Part shown: positions 5,946 to 11,143 of the stretch, piece after piece
How positions within the stretch are numbered: the first letter of the stretch is position 1
Layout of the letters: each line of letters begins with the position of its first letter
Source of the DNA: Chitinophagaceae bacterium
Lineage (GTDB): Bacteria; Bacteroidota; Bacteroidia; Chitinophagales; Chitinophagaceae
Length of the DNA: 11,143 bases
Direction of reading: 5' to 3'
Assembly (NCBI GenBank): GCA_947483345.1
Contig: CANKNL010000077.1
Location: 1-11,143, forward strand
Made by a program: the position numbers and the translations under genes
The notes under the pieces: generated by a model
What the model was told of the DNA's origin: nothing
Databases searched by the model: none
Seen by the model: only the letters and a program-made list of their open reading frames with translations

Positions 5946-5970
5946 ATCACCATCGACCATGGACTAAACT

Positions 5971-6633
5971 ATGAGTATCAACACCAAAAAATACCAGGAA
6001 ATTACTACTGAACTTAATGGCAAAGCCACATTGGTAGCCGTTTCCAAAACAAAACCTGCAGAAGAGATACAAGCCTTGTATGATTTGGGCCATCGCGACT
6101 TTGGCGAAAACTATGTACAGGAGCTGGCTGATAAATATGAGCAACTACCCAAAGATATCCGCTGGCATTTTATCGGCCACCTGCAAAGCAATAAAGTAAA
6201 ATACATAGCGCCCTTTGTGCATTTAATTCATGGAGTTGATGGTTTAAGTTTATTGAAAGAAATAAATAAACAGGCATTAAAAAACAACCGCATTATTGAT
6301 TGCCTGCTTCAAGTACATATAGCCAGGGAAGAAACTAAATTCGGGCTCAACAGTGATGAACTGCAAGCCCTCTTAAGCAGCAGTCTCTCTGAATTAAAAA
6401 ATATACATATCTGCGGTTTAATGGGCATGGCTTCCTTTTCTAACAACCTGGATCTTATAAGCGCTGAGTTTCAATATTTAAAAAGCCTCTTTGATAAATA
6501 TGCGGCATGGCCAACTGCCAACTGCCAACTGCAAACCCTCTCCATGGGTATGAGCGCTGACTACAAGATCGCACTGGAAGAAGGCAGCAATATGGTTCGT
6601 ATCGGCAGCCTGTTGTTTGGTGATAGAAATTAA
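5971..6633 (+). CDS. yggS: YggS/PLPBP-family pyridoxal phosphate homeostasis protein
   Basis: 220 residues, the normal length for this single-domain TIM-barrel protein resembling the N-terminal domain of alanine racemase. It binds pyridoxal 5'-phosphate and buffers its level; no enzymatic activity is established. Motifs: LVAVSKTKP (21-29) with K26 forming the Schiff base, FGENYVQE (44-51), WHFIGHLQSNK (65-75), GLMGMASF (149-156), and LSMGMSADYKIALEEG followed by MVRIGSLLFG at the C-terminus, which binds the phosphate. Residues 181-187 (PTANCQL) are coded by a triple heptamer repeat just before LSMGMS, where relatives have a short variable loop. Its stop overlaps that of the convergent secreted-protein gene by four bases, leaving no room for a conventional terminator. 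Confidence 0.95.
   Translation: MSINTKKYQEITTELNGKATLVAVSKTKPAEEIQALYDLGHRDFGENYVQELADKYEQLPKDIRWHFIGHLQSNKVKYIAPFVHLIHGVDGLSLLKEINKQALKNNRIIDCLLQVHIAREETKFGLNSDELQALLSSSLSELKNIHICGLMGMASFSNNLDLISAEFQYLKSLFDKYAAWPTANCQLQTLSMGMSADYKIALEEGSNMVRIGSLLFGDRN
6511..6531. repeat. CCAACTG x3 tandem heptamer inside yggS
   Basis: Three exact copies of CCAACTG run without a gap, beginning on a codon boundary. The 21 bases keep the frame and add PTANCQL. Copies continue partially with CAAAC afterwards. AACTGCC-type heptamers are, from memory, common short repeats in this phylum. Confidence 0.8.
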
Positions 6634-8144
6634 TGCTTAATCTCTATAGAAATAGTATCATCAATAACAGCTCCGTTTTTATCAAAACAATATTTCATTA
6701 CATAATTTGTTTCTGCAAACGGGCAACACATTTTGGTGCCCCTGCACCGATATTCTGCCTGTGCACAACCAGTTTTAACATCATATACGATGATACCTGT
6801 AACCTGGCAATATTCGTTGTTTTCACACCACTTCTCTTTAAAACCAATCACCTGTATTTTACCGTCGGAAATTAAATCTTTAATCGCTTTATAAATATCT
6901 CCTCCTTTATCTGCCACGTCTTTTACTTTCTCAAGCAAGCCTCCGGCAAACTTTACTCCTCCCGATAGAAAAGAAGTAATAATTCCCCAGCCCAGTTCTC
7001 CAACATCACCTGCATTTTTTTCTGTAGTATAGGCTTTAATGCAATTAATACAATTTTCACATTGAAAATCCATCTTGTTTTTTCCTTCGGTATTTACATC
7101 AGCCCATTTCTGCATGGCAATTTTTAAAGCCGTACGGGTTCCGGCAGTTAATACCTTTTCATCTCTTTTACCTCCCTTGGGGACTCTTACATCTGCAAAA
7201 ACCGGTGGATTATTTTCCGGAAGATCAAGATTTACATTTATAGTAAACCTTCCAGTTTTAGCACTTTGTAAAACAAATCGCCGGGTAAAAGTTTCGGTAC
7301 CAGCCATATCAGGTGTCAGTAAAATTAAAAAATCGTTTGAAGGTTCCATATTAACAACATCTGTAGTCATGTTTACCAGTGAAAGCTTTGCCGTGTCGGG
7401 CAAATGCTGAAGCCCTGTTATCGAAACTTCCAGGTAAGTTTTTTCACCTTTTACCAGATTGGTTTTCCCTGCATTAACATTTAATTCAACACATGATATC
7501 TTTTGAAAACAGGCAGGTTTGTTCTTTTCCATAACCTCCAGTACTTTTTCCCCTTTTGTATCGGGGGGAATTTGCAAGATGCATTGCCTTGGCGACTCCG
7601 CTAATATTTCTATTGGTTTGAAATCTACATTACACTTGGTATTACTGCTATTCCCATCAAAAGGTCCTGTAATCCTTAATGGTGCTGCCGTTAATACATG
7701 TGTTGGAATTTTACATTCTATTGGCGAAGCTTGTGTTATACTATTTTTTGTAGATTGTATGATTACCTGTGCGGTATTTTCACCGTTGCCGTTAATTAAA
7801 TTCAATTCACGCTGCTGAACTATACTTTTATCAATACTGCATTGAAAATTTTCAAGTCCATCCGAAACAGGTAAATTTTGACCGTTAAACGCTACCATGT
7901 GTTTTTTTAAGTCAGCCAGATTTTTAGCTATTTCTTTTTTATTCCCTCCTGCAGCTTTTGCAATTATGGCACCCGATATCACATCTCCCGGACTGATATC
8001 ATCGGGCAAATAAACTTTAATAATTCCTGCAGGCAAATTAAAAATTGTTGTAGTTAACCCTTTTTGGCTTGAGACCGTTTGTGCAAAACTGCAACTTAAA
8101 CTTACAGCTAAGACCATACTGAATATGAGATAATATTTTTTCAT
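6630..8144 (-). CDS. Secreted Cys-rich protein of unknown function
   Basis: 504 residues that I do not recognise as a named family. A signal peptide is clear: MKKYY, a hydrophobic core to residue 17, and a likely cut after SFA (21/22). C18 is not in a good lipobox, so secretion to periplasm or outside is preferred over lipidation. Residues 30-90 (LPAGIIKVYLPDDISPGDVISG) look beta-rich, and about 215-325 read like Ig-type repeats (LEVSITGLQ..., RFTINVNLDLP). The mature protein has 16 Cys in two groups: six between 102 and 218, and ten between 362 and 486, including C362-x2-C365-x2-C368 and C473-C474. Between them residues 378-425 are Gly-rich, hydrophobic then amphipathic (GELGWGIITSFLSGG). 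No type IX sorting tail is visible. No clear -7 box was found upstream. It is transcribed divergently from the TonB-like gene and overlaps the yggS stop. Confidence 0.88.
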   Translation of the reverse strand: MKKYYLIFSMVLAVSLSCSFAQTVSSQKGLTTTIFNLPAGIIKVYLPDDISPGDVISGAIIAKAAGGNKKEIAKNLADLKKHMVAFNGQNLPVSDGLENFQCSIDKSIVQQRELNLINGNGENTAQVIIQSTKNSITQASPIECKIPTHVLTAAPLRITGPFDGNSSNTKCNVDFKPIEILAESPRQCILQIPPDTKGEKVLEVMEKNKPACFQKISCVELNVNAGKTNLVKGEKTYLEVSITGLQHLPDTAKLSLVNMTTDVVNMEPSNDFLILLTPDMAGTETFTRRFVLQSAKTGRFTINVNLDLPENNPPVFADVRVPKGGKRDEKVLTAGTRTALKIAMQKWADVNTEGKNKMDFQCENCINCIKAYTTEKNAGDVGELGWGIITSFLSGGVKFAGGLLEKVKDVADKGGDIYKAIKDLISDGKIQVIGFKEKWCENNEYCQVTGIIVYDVKTGCAQAEYRCRGTKMCCPFAETNYVMKYCFDKNGAVIDDTISIEIKH

Positions 8145-8171
8145 TGAAAACGATTTTAGTAAAGCTTAAAA

Positions 8172-8186
8172 ATGATTGTTAATCAT
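8172..8186. promoter_or_regulatory. Palindrome ATGATT-GTT-AATCAT, possible operator
   Basis: A perfect 6-bp inverted repeat with a three-base spacer, 28 bases upstream of the secreted-protein start. A second inverted repeat TTGTTAA-AACC-TTAACAA lies at 8303-8320. Both share TGTTAA. Such palindromes occur by chance in AT-rich DNA, so this is only a candidate binding site. Confidence 0.25.
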
Positions 8187-8337
8187 AATGACATCTGGTA
8201 ACTGTTAAAGAATGCTAAAGGTAAAGTCAAAAGAAAAGTACAATTAATTATACGCAATGTCAAGCTAGTTATGATTTTATTTAATGCTATAAAGTTGCCG
8301 ATTTGTTAAAACCTTAACAATCAAATTAAAATGCGGC

Positions 8338-8375
8338 ACGATATTGTATCGTTTGTCTTTAAACAGATAACTTTG
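8338..8375 (+). promoter_or_regulatory. Promoter of the TonB-like gene with palindrome over the -33 region
   Basis: The -7 box TAACTTTG (8368-8375) is a perfect match, and TTG at 8344-8346 lies 21 bases upstream. That TTG is the exact centre of the palindrome ACGATA-TTG-TATCGT (8338-8352), which suggests a regulator could cover the -33 element. The -7 box ends two bases before the annotated ATG, so transcription may begin at or just after it. In that case the Met at 8396 would be the true start. Confidence 0.5.
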
Positions 8376-8377
8376 AG

Positions 8378-9223
8378 ATGAACAATACAATTAACATGTC
8401 GGCAACTTTTGAAACAGAAAAAAACAGGAAGGCATTTGTTTACACAGCCATCATCTGTGGCTCTTTATTGTTGATTGCCTTGTTAGTGTCATGGAAATTA
8501 CCACAGCATCCACCGCAAATTTTAATGGATCTTATTGAAATTAACTTAGGTAATGATGATGAAGGAATGGGCGACGTTCAACCCTTGATTAAAGGAGAGA
8601 AATCACCGGCAACTGAACCGGCACCACAACAACAATCTGCTGCAGTTAATACCTCAAAATCAGAAGAAATAAAAACAGAAGATAATATTGATCCGGAATC
8701 AGCACCGGTAACCAAACCCGTAAAAACTCCGGTAAAAGTAACAACACGGGCTGTTGTTCCTACGCCTGTGCAACCTGCTCCCAAACCACAAAAACCAAAG
8801 ATTGCCGGCTATAATGGTCCTAAAGCCGGTACCGGCAATGGTGCAACAGAAGACAATGGCTACAAATACCAGGGCAATAAACCAGGCGGCAATGGTGATG
8901 CCGGCAGCCCCAATGGAAAACCCGACAGTTATGGAAATACGCCCGGCGGAAAAACCGGCGGCGGCGGATTGCGTGTTTCTAAAGGTGACCGCAGCATTGT
9001 GAACAATTATATTTTTATGGGTGAACTGCCTCCGGCCACTATTAATGCCATCATTAAAGTTAATCCTGCAGGTAAGGGCATATTTGTAACATTTGATAAA
9101 GGATCAACCAGTACCGATTTAAAGTATGCCAATAAAATAAGAGAGATTTTGCCCAATATTGAATTCAATAAGTCAGATCATGAATCGCTTGTAACCGTTC
9201 CTTTTAATTTTAGAGTCATGTAA
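8378..9223 (+). CDS. TonB/TolA-like energy transducer
   Basis: 281 residues. Polar residues 1-19 are cytoplasmic, one membrane helix spans about 20-39 (VYTAIICGSLLLIALLVSW), a Pro/Lys/Glu/Thr-rich stretch covers 72-143 and a Gly/Asn-rich linker 144-197. A compact C-terminal domain (204-281) ends in the strand LVTVPFNF. This is the architecture of TonB/TolA proteins, which carry proton-motive energy from an ExbB/ExbD or TolQ/TolR motor across the periplasm to outer-membrane partners. The C-terminal domain lacks the usual YP motif, so the assignment rests mostly on architecture. No motor genes are inside the window. The start is uncertain: the ATG at 8378 is only two bases after the -7 box, and Met7 at 8396 (MSATFETEKN) is a good alternative. 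folC follows after a 220-base gap with its own promoter. Confidence 0.8.
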   Translation: MNNTINMSATFETEKNRKAFVYTAIICGSLLLIALLVSWKLPQHPPQILMDLIEINLGNDDEGMGDVQPLIKGEKSPATEPAPQQQSAAVNTSKSEEIKTEDNIDPESAPVTKPVKTPVKVTTRAVVPTPVQPAPKPQKPKIAGYNGPKAGTGNGATEDNGYKYQGNKPGGNGDAGSPNGKPDSYGNTPGGKTGGGGLRVSKGDRSIVNNYIFMGELPPATINAIIKVNPAGKGIFVTFDKGSTSTDLKYANKIREILPNIEFNKSDHESLVTVPFNFRVM

Positions 9224-9231
9224 TTTTTTGC

Positions 9232-9306
9232 ACGCAAAGACGCAAAGGCGCAAAGTTTTAATAATAAACATTAAACCCTTTGCAAACTTCATCATTTAGC
9301 GCCTTT
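9232..9306. repeat. CGCAAAG tandem and inverted repeat
   Basis: ACGCAAAG, ACGCAAAG and GCGCAAAG run in tandem at 9232-9255. AAAGGCGC (9244-9251) is the exact inverse of GCGCCTTT (9299-9306), so the element can fold into a stem with a long loop. It begins eight bases after the TonB-like stop and may shape the 3' end of that mRNA, although no long T-run follows directly. The rest of the gap (9307-9370) shows nothing I can identify. This matches a repeat type that I recall from many Bacteroidota genomes. Confidence 0.7.
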
Positions 9307-9370
9307 GGTGATTTTTTTGCCCGGCATTTTTTCCCTGATTGAACTTCATTGGCGACGCTCCGTTAAAAAG

Positions 9371-9401
9371 TTGTACTACTATTTAGCTTTACCTACATTT
9401 G
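9371..9401 (+). promoter_or_regulatory. Promoter of folC
   Basis: TTG (9371-9373) and, 20 bases later, a perfect -7 box TACATTTG (9394-9401). Transcription should begin near 9406, which puts the CTTAGTACT inverted repeat in a leader of about 38 bases. Confidence 0.6.
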
Positions 9402-9407
9402 CTTAGT

Positions 9408-9440
9408 CTTAGTACTAAGTGCTAAGTACGCAGTACTAAG
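9408..9440. repeat. CTTAGTAC palindromic repeat in the folC leader
   Basis: CTTAGTACT (9408-9416) and AGTACTAAG (9432-9440) are an exact 9-bp inverted repeat. The first arm is also part of a perfect 12-base palindrome, CTTAGTACTAAG. A third related word, CTAAGTAC, lies between. The second arm ends three bases before the folC ATG, so an RNA hairpin would sit against the start codon. Confidence 0.75.
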
Positions 9441-9443
9441 AAA

Positions 9444-10757
9444 ATGACTTACCCGCAAACATTAGATTACCTCTACGCACAACTGCCCATGTACAGCCGC
9501 ATTGGCGCGGCTGCCTATAAAGAAGACCTGCACAACACCATTGCCCTATGCAATGCCATCGATAATCCGCAAACAAAATTTAAAAGCATCCATATAGCTG
9601 GTACAAATGGCAAGGGCAGTACCAGTCACATGCTGGCGGCCATATTACAACAGGCTGGTTATAAAACCGGGTTATATACATCGCCGCATTTAAAAGATTT
9701 CAGGGAGCGGATAAAGATCAACGGACAAATGATCAGCCAGGAATTTGTGGTTGATTTTGTAGAGCGTATAAAAACGATATCCGAAGAGATCAACCCCTCT
9801 TTTTTTGAGCTGACCGTTGCCATGGCTTTTGATCATTTTGAAAAAGAGAAAGTAGATATCGCCATTATTGAAACGGGCCTTGGCGGCCGGTTAGACAGCA
9901 CCAATGTGATTACACCTATCCTATCGATTATTACCAATATTGGATACGATCACATGGATATGTTAGGCGACACACTTGAAAAAATTGCAACAGAAAAAGC
10001 CGGTATCATTAAACCCCATATACCGGTTGTTATTGGCGAATATTTGCCCGAAACAAAAAACATATTCATCAATAAGGCACTGGCATGCCATGCACCCATT
10101 TATTTTGCACAGGATGAATATGAAGTTTCAAATGTCACTTACAACTTGCAATGGCTGGGTTGTGATGTTACAAACACAGAACATCATCAGACTGAATCTT
10201 TTGAATTGGATCTGAACGGACTTTACCAAACCAAAAACATACGCACTGTTTTATGTGCCGAAGGGATTTTGATGCAACAGGGTTTCCGCATTAAAAATGC
10301 AAATGAAAAACAAGCACTCAAAAATGTAAAAAAATTAACCGGCCTCTATGGCCGCTGGGATGTAATCAGCGATAAACCGATCATCGTATTAGACGTTGCT
10401 CACAATGCAGATGGCATAAAGCAAATATTACAACATACGGCATTGGTGAGTAGTGAGCCAATGGATTGGCATATCGTCATCGGCCTGGTAAAGGATAAAG
10501 ATGCCGATAAAATATTTTCAACTTTACCAAAAAATGCCATTTACTATTTTAGCAATGCCCATATTGAGCGGGCCATACCTCATGGTGATCTAAAAGAAAA
10601 AGCGGCCCTTTTTGGTTTGCATGGCAACAGTTATGATGATGTAAACACAGCCATACATGCTGCAAAAGCAAAGGCCATGCCTGAAGATCTCATCCTTGTT
10701 TGCGGAAGTGTATTTTTGATTGCCGAAGTAGATACGGATCTATTTCGCCGCATTTAA
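9444..10757 (+). CDS. folC: Bifunctional dihydrofolate/folylpolyglutamate synthase
   Basis: 437 residues, the normal length. FolC joins Glu to dihydropteroate to make dihydrofolate and then adds further Glu residues to folates, using ATP; it belongs to the Mur ligase superfamily and is cytoplasmic. Motifs: the P-loop HIAGTNGKGST (50-60), TSPHLKDFRERI (79-90), ETGLGGRLDSTN (143-154) with the carbamylated-Lys region nearby, NIGYDHMDMLGDT (165-177), EKAGIIK (184-190), and VLDVAHNADG (315-324) at the start of the C-terminal domain. Nothing is missing. The start codon lies directly behind the CTTAGTAC hairpin. Its last 18 bases overlap the end of the convergent NUDIX gene. Confidence 0.96.
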   Translation: MTYPQTLDYLYAQLPMYSRIGAAAYKEDLHNTIALCNAIDNPQTKFKSIHIAGTNGKGSTSHMLAAILQQAGYKTGLYTSPHLKDFRERIKINGQMISQEFVVDFVERIKTISEEINPSFFELTVAMAFDHFEKEKVDIAIIETGLGGRLDSTNVITPILSIITNIGYDHMDMLGDTLEKIATEKAGIIKPHIPVVIGEYLPETKNIFINKALACHAPIYFAQDEYEVSNVTYNLQWLGCDVTNTEHHQTESFELDLNGLYQTKNIRTVLCAEGILMQQGFRIKNANEKQALKNVKKLTGLYGRWDVISDKPIIVLDVAHNADGIKQILQHTALVSSEPMDWHIVIGLVKDKDADKIFSTLPKNAIYYFSNAHIERAIPHGDLKEKAALFGLHGNSYDDVNTAIHAAKAKAMPEDLILVCGSVFLIAEVDTDLFRRI

Positions 10758-11143
10758 TTTATCAAATGCATAAAACAGGCAGGTCGTATGTAACGCCTGT
10801 TTAAATTCATTTTTCATCAGCATCTCTTTTACGGCTTCTATTGAAAAAAGTTGTATTTCTATGTCCTCATGCTTATCCAATTGCTGGGCAGACATCAATT
10901 TACCACCAGTTGCCAGATAAAGGGCTGTAAAATTATTTAGTACACCAGGGTTAGCAGCTACCTTTCCCAGGTATTTAAAATCTAAAAACCGGTAGCCCGT
11001 TTCTTCCTGTAACTCTCTGGCAACAGCTATTTCAGAAGATTCACCTGCATCAATAAAACCACCCGGCAATTCCAGTATGCTGTCTTCAATAGGATGCCGG
11101 TATTGTTTTACAAGAATCACTTCATTGGTTTCTGTGATGGCCA
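10740..11143 (-). CDS. NUDIX hydrolase (ADP-ribose pyrophosphatase-like), 5' end outside the window
   Basis: 133 residues are visible; the frame continues past the right edge, and residues AITETNEVILVKQYRH before the first candidate start codon (GTG at 11120) are family-like, so the true start lies outside. The Nudix box G-x5-E-x7-REL-x-EE-x-GY is complete: GGFIDAGE, then VARELQEETGY. It binds the catalytic metal ions for cleavage of nucleoside diphosphate-linked substrates. VILVKQYRHPIEDSILELPGG before the box is typical of the ADP-ribose/ADP-sugar pyrophosphatase subgroup, where the Arg-Tyr-Arg-like strand contacts substrate. The full protein is expected at about 180 residues. Substrate is inferred only from subgroup resemblance. 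Confidence 0.92.
   Translation of the reverse strand, partial: AITETNEVILVKQYRHPIEDSILELPGGFIDAGESSEIAVARELQEETGYRFLDFKYLGKVAANPGVLNNFTALYLATGGKLMSAQQLDKHEDIEIQLFSIEAVKEMLMKNEFKQALHTTCLFYAFDKLNAAK

Noticed and set aside
6511..6531. CRISPR-like repeats from the heptamers here and at 9232
   Set aside because: Units are 7-8 bases, directly tandem, with no spacers; no cas genes.
8754..9002. Second-frame open reading frame within the TonB-like gene
   Set aside because: It arises from the low-complexity Gly/Asn/Pro coding region in another frame; no independent signals.

Overview
The window looks like chromosome from a member of the Bacteroidota, most probably the Chitinophagaceae or a near relative. 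Four things point there. Base composition is AT-rich. Ribosome binding sites are almost absent. Several genes carry a perfect Bacteroidota-type -7 box (TAnnTTTG). The gene content is typical of that group: a bacterial GH3-family protein, MtaB, a four-helix-bundle protein and a TonB-like transducer next to folC. The lineage is inferred from recalled family resemblance, not from a search.

Layout, left to right. Positions 1-1403 hold two minus-strand genes: a GH3-like acyl-adenylate/amido synthetase cut by the left edge, and a small membrane-anchored DUF4258-type protein. A long imperfect inverted repeat (1425-1502) separates them from a plus-strand run: mtaB (tRNA methylthiotransferase), a small ferredoxin-fold protein overlapping its end, tRNA-Val(TAC) with its own promoter and a perfect hairpin terminator, clpS, aat, and an acyl-CoA dehydrogenase. 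ClpS and Aat are six bases apart and together form the bacterial N-degron pathway: Aat adds Leu/Phe to N-termini and ClpS delivers such proteins to ClpAP.

Positions 5499-5945 carry a broken four-helix-bundle gene bracketed by a perfect 11-bp inverted repeat. yggS (PLP homeostasis) follows and meets, tail to tail with a 4-base overlap, a 504-residue secreted Cys-rich protein that I do not recognise. Across a 233-bp divergent region lies a TonB/TolA-like transducer with no ExbB/ExbD inside the window. Next come a repeat-rich 220-bp gap, folC, and a minus-strand NUDIX hydrolase cut by the right edge, whose 3' end overlaps folC by 18 bases.

Most genes are housekeeping. I see no defence island, CRISPR array, insertion sequence or prophage. 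The unusual layer is the number of distinct short repeat families: hairpin or palindromic repeats between genes, one recruited as a terminator and one sitting in the folC leader, plus two apparent in-frame insertions inside conserved genes (mtaB and yggS). Other points worth a second look are the Asp replacing the usual substrate-binding His in ClpS, promoters so close to start codons that the mRNAs should be nearly leaderless, and the large secreted Cys-rich orphan.
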